From JACMOY01 sp046590855 (lineage in GTDB: Bacteria; Actinomycetota; Actinomycetes; Actinomycetales; Angustibacteraceae), in assembly GCA_046590855.1 (NCBI GenBank), contig JBKJTJ010000386.1, positions 1 through 9,604 of the forward strand: a DNA stretch of 9,604 nucleotides, in the 5' to 3' direction. Numbering within the stretch: the first letter of the stretch is position 1; every line of letters begins with the position of its first letter. The translations under genes and the position numbers were made by a program. Positions 1 through 6,454 of this stretch are shown piece after piece. The notes under the pieces are model-generated. The model was given only the letters and a program-made list of their open reading frames with translations. It searched no databases and was not told where the DNA came from.

Positions 1-37
1 GACCCAGCACGGCCCTCCAGGTACCCACGTGCGGGCA

Positions 38-51
38 GTCCACTGGTGGAC
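38..51. promoter_or_regulatory. Short perfect dyad, possible operator
   Basis: GTCCAC and GTGGAC form a perfect 6-bp inverted repeat around a 2-base centre (TG). It lies about 140 bases upstream of the first membrane-protein gene, in a leader with no supported gene. The symmetry is seen directly; a role as a regulator-binding site is only inferred. A 14-base dyad can arise by chance in GC-rich DNA. Confidence 0.25.
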
Positions 52-115
52 GGCTCGTGGCGGGCTCGACCCGCTGCGACGACGCACAGCACGCTTGGTA
101 GCCCGCGGTCGTGCC

Positions 116-146
116 GACGGCGCCCCGCCCCGCGCGGGGCGCCGTC
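116..146. terminator. GC-rich hairpin in the leader, possible terminator
   Basis: GACGGCGCCCCGC (116-128) and GCGGGGCGCCGTC (134-146) are perfect reverse complements, giving a 13-bp stem with a 5-base loop. No T-run follows on either strand, so it is not a classical intrinsic terminator. U-tract-less hairpins do terminate or stall transcription in some actinobacteria. It ends 46 bases before the chosen start of the first gene, so it may end an upstream transcript or lie in the 5' UTR of that gene. The rest of 1-192 holds no gene I can support. Confidence 0.5.
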
Positions 147-192
147 GCGTCCGGGGCAGGTCACGGGTGTGCGAGAAGGGACGGAGACGCGG

Positions 193-1221
193 GTGGGGTA
201 CGAGGTGCTGGACTCCGCCGGCCGGGCCACCGACCTGCCGGACGACGCCCGGCCGCCGCACGTCGACGTCCTCGACCTCGACGGCCTGGACGTCGACGCG
301 CGTGAGGCGGACGAGCAGCCCGCCCTCGCGCCGCAGGTGCGCCGGTGGCTCACCGAGGCCGGACCGCTGCTGGCCGCCGCCTCGTCGACGGCGCGGCGCA
401 CCCTGCGGGTCGTCACCGGCTCGCTCGTGATCGGAGCCGTGGCCAGTGGCATCGCCATCCACGCGAACGACGAGCGCACCGCTCGGCGGGCGCAGCGCAC
501 CGTCCTCGCCGTGGACGCGTCGAGCACCAACGTCGAGGTGTCCAGCACCCCCGACGCCGCGACGATCGTGTCCACCGCCCGGGTGACCAACCACGGCCCG
601 GCGGCCATCCAGGTGGTCACCGGCACCAGCCGGACCGGGCTGGTCGTGGCGGCGCTCGGCCAGGGCAGCGAGACAGTCCCCGCGGGTGCGCGCGGCACGG
701 TCAGGGTGACGCTCGTCCTGGACTGCCAGGCCGCGACGCTGGTGCCGGTCCCGGTCCTGCAGGTCCGCACCGCGGACGGCCGGAGCCACGACGTCCCCCT
801 CGAGATCGGTGCGTTCGGCGACACCCCGCTGCGCGACGCGGTCTGCGGCGGCGCTCAGGTCCAGACCATCGACGCGTCGGTCACGGGCTCACTCGACCGG
901 CCGGTCCTGCAGCTGAGCAACCGCAGCGCGAAGAACCAGACGGTCACGGTCAACCGGGTGCTCACCAGCGACCCCGATGGCCGGCCGCTGGTCACCGCGA
1001 GCACCGTGCCGGCCGGGCCCCTCGTCGTCCCCGCCAACGGTCACCGCGACGTCCGCGTCATGGTGCAGGTGGCCCGGTGCCTGCGAGACGTGACCGCGGT
1101 GACCGGCGTGGGGTACGTCTCGCTCGACATCACGCCGACCGACGGTGGGCCGGTGACCAACGGGGGTGTCGACGTCGGCCCGCTGGTGGGCGTGGCGGCC
1201 ACCCGCGCGTGTTCGCGCTGA
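193..1221 (+). CDS. Single-pass membrane protein with two cysteine-paired extracellular modules (paralog A)
   Basis: I do not recognise this 342-residue family. The GTG at 193 is chosen because it yields VGYEVLD, matching the MGYEVLD N-terminus of the downstream paralog, and a purine-rich GGGACGGAG lies just upstream; GTG 169 and ATG 46 are in-frame alternatives. Residues 1-69 are acidic and probably cytoplasmic. Residues 70-91 form one membrane segment, followed by charged NDERTARRAQ. The rest looks like two beta-rich modules. Each has an N-containing strand (VTNHGP near 131; LSNRSA near 241), a P-x-G or P-x-N-G turn, and a cysteine at the end of a V-rich strand (Cys178, Cys296). Partner cysteines are Cys218 and Cys340, so each module could hold one disulfide. 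An Ig-like fold, a surface location and the disulfides are inference. The next gene starts 39 bases downstream, probably in the same operon. Confidence 0.75.
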   Translation: MGYEVLDSAGRATDLPDDARPPHVDVLDLDGLDVDAREADEQPALAPQVRRWLTEAGPLLAAASSTARRTLRVVTGSLVIGAVASGIAIHANDERTARRAQRTVLAVDASSTNVEVSSTPDAATIVSTARVTNHGPAAIQVVTGTSRTGLVVAALGQGSETVPAGARGTVRVTLVLDCQAATLVPVPVLQVRTADGRSHDVPLEIGAFGDTPLRDAVCGGAQVQTIDASVTGSLDRPVLQLSNRSAKNQTVTVNRVLTSDPDGRPLVTASTVPAGPLVVPANGHRDVRVMVQVARCLRDVTAVTGVGYVSLDITPTDGGPVTNGGVDVGPLVGVAATRACSR

Positions 1222-1260
1222 TGACTGGTGGTCTCGCGCCGTTCGGACGAGACTGAGCAG

Positions 1261-2274
1261 ATGGGCTACGAGGTCCTGGACGCGAGCGACCACGGCGTGG
1301 CCGACCTGGCCGGCGCCCCCGGGGTCGCGGCCGACGTCGTCGACCTCGGCGTCCCACCAACCCGCACCGCGGGTCCGGCCGACGGGTGGGAGCGACCGAC
1401 TCGGCCGCGGGGCCGACCCGCTCAGGCGCTGGTGGTCGTGGCGGCACTGGTGCTCGGCGCCCTCACCGGTGCCGGGATCAGCCGGCACCGCAGCGACCAG
1501 GCCGACGAGCGGGCCGACCGCGGTCAGGTCACCGTCGCCGCCCAGGCCTCCCAGGTCGAGCCGTTCACCCTGCCGCTCGGCATCGGTGCCCACCTGCAGG
1601 TGACGGTGACCAACCTCGGTCCGCTGCCGGTCGAGGTCGTCGCCTCGGACCGGACGCGGTCCGACACCGACCAGGGCACCACCCGTCAGGCGCTGGTCAC
1701 GATGCTGGGCGCCCGCACCACGGTCGAGCCCGGCACGTCGGTGAGCGTCGAGATGCGCTTACCGGTCGACTGCCGGCCCGACCGGCGGATCGCCACCACA
1801 TTGCCGGTGCGCACCGCGGACGGCACCCGGCACGCCGTGCCCGTCTCGCTGCCGGACGACGGCCTCCCCCCCGCGTCGATCTGCCCCCCGCTCGGTGCGG
1901 CGCCCCAGCTGGGGGCCCAGCTGACCGGCACCGTCGTGCTTCCCGTGGTGCAGCTGGCCAACAACACCAACCAGGTGATGCGGGTGCGGCTGCCCGCCCA
2001 GGCCCTGACGCCCGAGGGCAGCGACGCGGTCATCCAGGTCGTCACCCGCCCGGCCCTGCCCACCACGATCCGCCCGCACGACCGGCTCACCGTCCACCTG
2101 CGCTTCGTCGCGCACACCTGCGTGCGGGAGCTGCAGGACCTGCAGCGCCTCGACATCGCGACACTGTCGGTCGTCCCCGAGCTGCTGGGCCGCACGCTCG
2201 TGACCCCGGGCGACCCGGTCAGCGTCGACGTCACCGCGGTGGTCGCAGCGGCGATGGTCCGCACCTGCGGCTAG
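1261..2274 (+). CDS. Single-pass membrane protein with two cysteine-paired extracellular modules (paralog B)
   Basis: This 337-residue protein is a diverged tandem copy of the gene before it. ATG 1261 gives MGYEVLD and has GGACGAG upstream; GTG 1228 would add 11 residues. The N-terminus is shorter than in paralog A (about 55 residues before the membrane segment at 56-73), and RHRSDQADERADRG follows the membrane segment. Two outside modules carry Cys171/Cys208 and Cys287/Cys336, with spacings of 37, 79 and 49 residues against 40, 78 and 44 in paralog A. The best-conserved block is VRTADGxxHxVP after the first cysteine. Function is unknown; a receptor, cell-envelope or adhesion role would be a guess. 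A TTA leucine codon (1759-1761), rare in such genomes, sits just before Cys171. The stop codon overlaps that of the convergent Fic-like gene. Confidence 0.77.
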   Translation: MGYEVLDASDHGVADLAGAPGVAADVVDLGVPPTRTAGPADGWERPTRPRGRPAQALVVVAALVLGALTGAGISRHRSDQADERADRGQVTVAAQASQVEPFTLPLGIGAHLQVTVTNLGPLPVEVVASDRTRSDTDQGTTRQALVTMLGARTTVEPGTSVSVEMRLPVDCRPDRRIATTLPVRTADGTRHAVPVSLPDDGLPPASICPPLGAAPQLGAQLTGTVVLPVVQLANNTNQVMRVRLPAQALTPEGSDAVIQVVTRPALPTTIRPHDRLTVHLRFVAHTCVRELQDLQRLDIATLSVVPELLGRTLVTPGDPVSVDVTAVVAAAMVRTCG

Positions 2275-3116
2275 GGCGACAGCCGCCCCGCCACCACCGC
2301 GTCACCGATGGCGACACCCTCGCCCGCACCCACTTGGACGGCGAGCGCGCAGTGCCGCACCCACGTCACCAGTCCCTCGCTCGTGCCACCGGAGTACGCG
2401 GTGACCGCGGCGGCGTACGCCGCGACCCCGGCCCGCTCGAACCCGACCTCGGGGACGGCGACCCCGGTGGCATCCAGAGCGCGCTCGACGACGACGGCGC
2501 GGAACAGCGCACGGGCCACGACCCCGTTCCCGACCGCGAAGGGCCGCACCACGAGCACCTCCGCGTGCACCAGCGCGGCCACCACCAGCGCCGGGACGCC
2601 GTCGTCCGCGCTGAGCAGGGCCGCCAACCCGTCCAGCCGGGCCCGCAGCGCCGCACCCACCGGCGCCGGACCCGGTCCGGCGAGGTCCAGCGGCTGGTCG
2701 AGGCCGGCCCGGGGGCGCCCGAGCAGGTCGTCCGGCACGGCGCCGGCAGCAGCGGCCGTGTGCAGCCGGGCCAGTGCCTGCAGGGGCGAGCGGGTCAGCG
2801 TCCCGGCGAGCCGACCGGCCTCGACGGTGGCCCGCAGGGCGCCGATCAGCGCACGGCCGGCCGCGTCGTCCGGTGCCGGCGCCGCTCCGCGCAGCACGTC
2901 GCGCACCAGGTCGAGCGGCAGCGGGGCGCCATCCATCGCTGCGCTGGCGCGGGCGCCCCGGGCCTCGGCCTCGGCCCGTGCGCCCTCGGTGCGCCGACGC
3001 AGCGCCGCGTGCCAGCGCAGCGCCGTGCACGCCTCACGGGCGCCCGCGACCGCCTCGACCACGGCGGGCAGGGCTGACACCCGTTGCAGCGCCTGGGTCG
3101 TCGCGGGGGTGCTCAC
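2271..3116 (-). CDS. Fic/DOC-fold protein with degenerate catalytic motif
   Basis: Fic enzymes transfer AMP or other nucleotide parts to proteins, using the motif HPFx(D/E)GNGRxxR. This 281-residue protein has RPFAVGNGVVAR at residues 191-202. The fold-defining PF, GNG and last Arg are kept, but the catalytic His is Arg, the acidic metal-binding residue is Val and the first Arg is Val. Residues 58-63 (SAAMDG) resemble the SxxxE(G/N) inhibitory helix of Fic proteins, with Asp for Glu. It is rich in Ala, with no signal peptide or membrane segment, so it is probably cytoplasmic. GTG 3116 gives MSTPATTQ and lies 8 bases from a -10-like hexamer; the frame is open further upstream but would run into the kinase gene. 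The motif suggests no classical AMPylation. A role linked to the divergent kinase is suggested only by position. Confidence 0.75.
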   Translation of the reverse strand: MSTPATTQALQRVSALPAVVEAVAGAREACTALRWHAALRRRTEGARAEAEARGARASAAMDGAPLPLDLVRDVLRGAAPAPDDAAGRALIGALRATVEAGRLAGTLTRSPLQALARLHTAAAAGAVPDDLLGRPRAGLDQPLDLAGPGPAPVGAALRARLDGLAALLSADDGVPALVVAALVHAEVLVVRPFAVGNGVVARALFRAVVVERALDATGVAVPEVGFERAGVAAYAAAVTAYSGGTSEGLVTWVRHCALAVQVGAGEGVAIGDAVVAGRLSP

Positions 3117-3124
3117 GAGCCGCG

Positions 3125-3130
3125 ACCCTA
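3125..3130 (-). promoter_or_regulatory. -10-like hexamer for the Fic-like gene (probably leaderless)
   Basis: Read on the minus strand, TAGGGT fits the actinobacterial TANNNT -10 pattern. Eight bases separate it from the GTG at 3116, which places the expected transcription start at or next to the start codon. No clear Shine-Dalgarno sequence fits in that space, and no strong -35 is seen. Confidence 0.45.
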
Positions 3131-3146
3131 CGGGCCCAGCGGCGGG

Positions 3147-3152
3147 TAACGT
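3147..3152 (+). promoter_or_regulatory. -10-like hexamer for the histidine kinase gene (probably leaderless)
   Basis: TAACGT fits TANNNT and lies seven bases before the GTG at 3160, so transcription would begin at about the start codon. The intervening CACGTCG is not a ribosome-binding site. It mirrors the arrangement of the divergent gene, and the two hexamers are 16 bases apart within a 43-base gap. Confidence 0.45.
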
Positions 3153-3159
3153 CACGTCG

Positions 3160-4383
3160 GTGCACCCGACGGCCCTCACGACCACGGCCGGGCTCGCCGA
3201 CACCAGCTGGGTGACCGTCGTCGTGCTCGCGGCGCTGGGCGCAGCGGTCGTCGCCGTGACCGCCCGGGTCGCGCGCCGCCGTCCGGACTTCGGCTCGTCC
3301 GCCGACCGGGCCACCTTCGAGACGCTGCACACCGCCTCGCTCGCCGCCCCGAGCCTGCGCGAGGGACTGACGTCGGACGGCGCCGAGCGCTCGGCCAAGC
3401 ACCTGCGCGCACTGCTCGGCACTGCCGCGGTCGCCATCACCGACGCAGCCGGGCACACGCTGGCCTGGGACGGCGGCGGCGTGGGTCACGCGCCGCTCGC
3501 CGGGTCGCACGCGGCCCGGGTGCTCGCCGACGGGCAGACCGTCGTGCTCTCGGGTGGCGACGTCGAGTGCGACGACCCGGACTGCCCGATCCGCACCGCG
3601 ATCGTCGCCCCGATCATCAGCGACGACGCGGTCGTCGGAGCCTTGGCGGCGTACGGCCGCAGCACGTCCGCCGGTCTGGTGCGGGCCACCGACGAGGTGG
3701 CCCTGTGGGTGTCAGCGCAGGTCGAGCTCGCCGAGCTGGACCGCGAGCGCACCCGGGCGATCGAGGCCGAGCTGCGCGCCCTGCGGGCGCAGATCAGCCC
3801 GCACTTCATCTACAACTCGTTGGCCGCCATCGCGTCGTTCGTCCGCACCGACCCCGAGCGGGCCCGCGAGCTGCTGCTCGAGTTCGCGGACTTCACCCGC
3901 TACGCGTTCCGCCGCGGCGGCGAGTACACGACCCTGGCCGACGAGCTGACCAACATCGAGCGGTACCTCGAGCTCGAGAAGGCGCGGTTCGGTGAGCGCC
4001 TGCAGGTCACGCTGCTCGTCGCGCCCGAGGTGCTGGCAGTCGCCGTGCCGTTCCTGGTGCTGCAACCGTTGGTGGAGAACGCCGTTCGCCACGGGCTCGA
4101 GGGCAAGAGCGGCGTCGGGCACGTGACGATCACCGCCAAGGACGTCGGGTCGCAGGCCCAGCTCGCGGTCGAGGACGACGGGGTGGGCACCGACCCGGAG
4201 GTCGTTCGCGCTGTGCTGTCGGGCGAGTCCGAGACCGACTCGGTCGGGCTGGGCAACGTCGACGCCCGGCTGCGTCAGGTGTACGGCGACGCGCACGGCC
4301 TGGTGGTCGAGACGGCCCCCGGGGCCGGCACGCGGGTGAGCTTCACGGTGCCCAAGTTCGCGCCGGGTGTCAGCGTCCGCTGA
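3160..4383 (+). CDS. LytS-type sensor histidine kinase
   Basis: This 407-residue kinase is predicted to autophosphorylate and pass phosphate to a response regulator. Residues 17-36 form one membrane segment, residues 52-190 look like a GAF-type sensory domain, and residues 191-210 are a charged helix. The His_kinase (PF06580) region follows, with QISPHFIYNSL and phospho-acceptor His215. The HATPase domain shows the N box LQPLVENAVRHGL (301-313), EDDGVG (338-343) and GLGNVDARL (363-371). The catalytic residues appear intact. It lacks the multi-pass 5TM-LYT sensor of classical LytS. The GAF region carries ECDDPDC (Cys137, Cys142), a possible metal or redox site. GTG 3160 is chosen for a sensible membrane N-terminus and a -10-like hexamer seven bases upstream. 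A LytTR-type regulator commonly sits beside such kinases, but the next gene is an unrelated transporter on the other strand. Confidence 0.92.
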   Translation: MHPTALTTTAGLADTSWVTVVVLAALGAAVVAVTARVARRRPDFGSSADRATFETLHTASLAAPSLREGLTSDGAERSAKHLRALLGTAAVAITDAAGHTLAWDGGGVGHAPLAGSHAARVLADGQTVVLSGGDVECDDPDCPIRTAIVAPIISDDAVVGALAAYGRSTSAGLVRATDEVALWVSAQVELAELDRERTRAIEAELRALRAQISPHFIYNSLAAIASFVRTDPERARELLLEFADFTRYAFRRGGEYTTLADELTNIERYLELEKARFGERLQVTLLVAPEVLAVAVPFLVLQPLVENAVRHGLEGKSGVGHVTITAKDVGSQAQLAVEDDGVGTDPEVVRAVLSGESETDSVGLGNVDARLRQVYGDAHGLVVETAPGAGTRVSFTVPKFAPGVSVR

Positions 4384-4386
4384 CCG

Positions 4387-5286
4387 TCAGCCGCCCACCT
4401 GCGGCGGCCGGAGCACCAGCGCCACACCCACCGCCGTTACCCCGATCCCCAGCAGCGACAGTGGTTTCAGCTGTTCGCCGAACACCACGTAGGACTCGAG
4501 GGCGGTCGCGGGCGGCACGAGGTAGAACAGGCTCGAGACGCTGGCCGCGCTCCCCCGGCGTAGCAGGAGCAGCAGCAGCAGGATCGCGCCGAGGGACAGC
4601 GCCACGACCAGCCAGACCATCGCCACGACGAAGCGCGGGGTCCACCGGATCGAGGTGTCCTCGGTGGCCAGGGCGAGGACGAGCAGCAGCAGGGCGGCCG
4701 CGCCGTACTGCACGGCCGTGCCGGTCAGCAGCGGGATCCGGTCGCCGTGTCGCTTCTGCCACAACGTGCCCGCGCTCCCGGCGATCAGCGCCACGACACA
4801 CGCCAGCACCGCGACCGGGGCGTAGGCACCCTGCCCGGCCGACAGCCCCGGGGCCAGCACCAGCCCGACGCCCGCGACCCCGACGCCGAGGCCCACCCAC
4901 TGCCGGCCGACCAGGTGCTCGTCGAGCAGCCGGGTGGCGAGGGCCGCGGTCAACAGCGGCTGCAGGCTCACCACGACGGCCGCGACGCTGGCGGGCAGCC
5001 CGTCGGCGATGGCGAAGAACACCCCGCCGAGGTACCCGGCGTGCAGCAGCAGCCCGGCTACCGACGCGTTCCGCACCTGCTGAAGCGACAGCGCCGACAG
5101 CGACCGGGTGGCCGCGGCCAGACCGGCGAGCAGGACGCCGGCGATGGCGAGCCGCACCGCGAGGAACGTGAACGGCGCGGCGTACGGCAGGCCATACCGC
5201 GCTCCGACGAAGCCGGTGCTCCAGAGCAGGACGAACCCGACCGGCGCAAGGCCCGCTCTACGCACCGGTGCGCGGGGTCGTGGCAT
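4387..5286 (-). CDS. EamA/DMT-superfamily transporter
   Basis: This is a 299-residue protein of about ten membrane segments, the usual size for drug/metabolite transporters with two EamA repeats. Family signatures are LLWSTGFVGARYGLPYAAPF (20-39) near the first helix, SLQPLLTAALATRLLDE (107-123) closing the first repeat, and the LFYLVPPATALESYVVFGEQ stretch (253-272) in the second repeat. Such proteins export metabolites, amino acids or drugs across the inner membrane; the substrate cannot be told here. ATG 5286 gives the N-terminus MPRPRAP and overlaps the end of the upstream DUF2071 gene by 29 bases. GTG 5265, giving an 8-base overlap, is a possible alternative. No clear ribosome-binding site is seen, so translation may be coupled to the upstream gene. 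The stop lies 3 bases from the convergent kinase stop. Confidence 0.9.
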   Translation of the reverse strand: MPRPRAPVRRAGLAPVGFVLLWSTGFVGARYGLPYAAPFTFLAVRLAIAGVLLAGLAAATRSLSALSLQQVRNASVAGLLLHAGYLGGVFFAIADGLPASVAAVVVSLQPLLTAALATRLLDEHLVGRQWVGLGVGVAGVGLVLAPGLSAGQGAYAPVAVLACVVALIAGSAGTLWQKRHGDRIPLLTGTAVQYGAAALLLLVLALATEDTSIRWTPRFVVAMVWLVVALSLGAILLLLLLLRRGSAASVSSLFYLVPPATALESYVVFGEQLKPLSLLGIGVTAVGVALVLRPPQVGG

Positions 5287-6010
5287 CGAACGGCATCCCG
5301 AACACCGTGCGGACCCCGGGCGACCAGAGCACCGAGTCGGGTGCGCGGCCCACCAGCCCCGGCAGCCCGGCCGCGGCGACCAGCGTGTCGTCCAGGTGCT
5401 CGAGCTCGGCCCGGTGCAGCGGCCAGGAGCCGTGGTGGTTGGGCACGTACAGCGTGCGCCCCAGCCACCGCGTGTGCAGCCCCCAGCGCGAGGTGAGGAA
5501 CGCGGCGAGCGGGTCGGCCTCGACCAGCTCGCCCGGGCGGACCACGACGCGACCACCGGCGCCGCGCGGTCCGGGCAGCCGCCGAGAGGTCTGGTAGGAC
5601 ACGGTCCCGGCGTCGTGGGTGACCCGCATCCGGGCCCAGGTGTAGGGCAGGCCGAACGCCAGCCGGGCGCCGAGCACCACGGCCAGGCGGGTGGCCTCGA
5701 GCGAGCGGAACACCACTCCCCGGCGTCCGGTGGGGTCGACCGAGTACAGCCGCACGTTGGTCTCGGCGAACGTCCCCAGCCACGGGACGCCCGGGCCCCC
5801 GCCCACGCCGGCCCCCACCATGCGGAACGGCACCAGCCCGACGTACGTCGCGCCCTCGTGCAGGTCGGGTCGGGTGCCCGTCGGCAGCAACGGCGCGACC
5901 AGGTCGGGGTCGACCCGCCAGTGCACGAACGTCAGGTCGGCCCACACCTGGCCCATGATCTGGCGGCGGGTCAGCAGCGGGGCGGGGTCGGTCACGGACT
6001 GCAGGCACAT
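5258..6010 (-). CDS. DUF2071 (YqjF-like) family protein
   Basis: This 250-residue protein resembles the DUF2071/YqjF family, which has an acetoacetate-decarboxylase-like fold and no established reaction. Recognisable blocks are WADLTFVHWRVDPDLVAPLL (23-42), GLVPFRM (58-64), ETNVRLYSVDPTGRRGVVF (83-101) followed by SLEA (103-106), and a C-terminal VFGMPF. No signal peptide or membrane segment is evident, so it is probably cytoplasmic. ATG 6010 is chosen because it keeps the whole domain and has a GGGGG run just upstream; ATG 5956 (MGQVWADL) would be shorter. It is the first gene of an overlapping pair with the DMT transporter, which suggests joint expression but not a shared function. Only 24 bases separate it from the divergent membrane-protein gene at the start chosen for that gene. 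Confidence 0.88.
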   Translation of the reverse strand: MCLQSVTDPAPLLTRRQIMGQVWADLTFVHWRVDPDLVAPLLPTGTRPDLHEGATYVGLVPFRMVGAGVGGGPGVPWLGTFAETNVRLYSVDPTGRRGVVFRSLEATRLAVVLGARLAFGLPYTWARMRVTHDAGTVSYQTSRRLPGPRGAGGRVVVRPGELVEADPLAAFLTSRWGLHTRWLGRTLYVPNHHGSWPLHRAELEHLDDTLVAAAGLPGLVGRAPDSVLWSPGVRTVFGMPFDATTPRTGA

Positions 6011-6034
6011 GCCCCCAGCGTGCACGATGACCGG

Positions 6035-6454
6035 GTGCCCGACGTCCTCACGGTCCACCTGATGTCCACCAGCGCCTACGCCGGGTTCCAGTGGACGATC
6101 CGGGTGGTGGCCTACCCCCAGCTCGCCGAGGTGCCACGGCCGGCGTTCGCCACCTACCTGGCGGCCTACCAGCGGCGGGTGACCTACCTGGTGGGGCCGC
6201 TGTTCGCGGCGCTGCTGCTGACGTCCGTGCTGGTCGCCCTGGACGGCGCCGTCACGGCCGTGGGCCGCGTGCTGGCCGTCCTGCTGCTGGGGGCGGTGCT
6301 GGGCGCGACGGCGTTCGCCGCAGTCCCGCAGCACTCCCGGCTCAGCGCCGGGTGGGACGCCGCAGCGCACCGCCGGCTGCTCACCGCTGACACGGTGCGC
6401 GTCGTCGCAGCCACGTTGAACGCCGTGCTGGCTCTGGTGCTGCTCAGCCCTTGA
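6035..6454 (+). CDS. Small four-helix membrane protein, DUF1772-like
   Basis: The 139-residue product has four predicted membrane segments, at about residues 4-27, 51-69, 76-97 and 118-137. AYAGFQWTIRVVAYPQ (14-29) in the first helix, VPQHSRLSAGWD (97-108) and HRRLLTADTVRVVAATLNA (112-130) recall DUF1772-type small membrane proteins, whose function is unknown. The start is uncertain. GTG 6035 keeps the first helix intact; GTG 6020 adds five polar residues; ATG 6062 would cut into the first helix. It is divergent from the DUF2071 gene. Its last 11 bases overlap the end of the convergent MalG-type permease gene. Confidence 0.75.
   Translation: MPDVLTVHLMSTSAYAGFQWTIRVVAYPQLAEVPRPAFATYLAAYQRRVTYLVGPLFAALLLTSVLVALDGAVTAVGRVLAVLLLGAVLGATAFAAVPQHSRLSAGWDAAAHRRLLTADTVRVVAATLNAVLALVLLSP

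Noticed and set aside
1..110. Possible tRNA or other RNA gene in the leader
   Set aside because: CGGGCTCGACCCG faintly recalls a T-arm, but no matching acceptor, anticodon or D-arm could be built around it.
1866..1889. Two C-runs (7 and 6 bases) in the second membrane-protein gene, possible phase-variation tract
   Set aside because: Runs of this length are common in GC-rich coding DNA and the frame is intact across both; nothing indicates slippage.
1903..1914. Palindrome CCCCAGCTGGGG inside a gene
   Set aside because: It lies in ordinary coding sequence, with no partner sites or regulatory context, and is likely chance in GC-rich DNA.
1386..3077. Long plus-strand open frame of 563 codons
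   Set aside because: It crosses the second membrane-protein gene and the Fic-like gene out of frame; the translation is a low-complexity Arg/Pro/Gly mix typical of a GC-rich shadow.
2308..3159. Upstream extension of the kinase frame to 2308
   Set aside because: The added residues are Ala/Ser/Arg/Thr-rich and antisense to the recognisable Fic-like gene; a membrane-type N-terminus and a -10-like hexamer support GTG 3160.
6011..6370. N-terminal extension of the DUF2071 gene to 6370
   Set aside because: The extra 120 residues are His/Gln/Arg-rich and antisense to the small membrane-protein gene; the family domain begins after ATG 6010.
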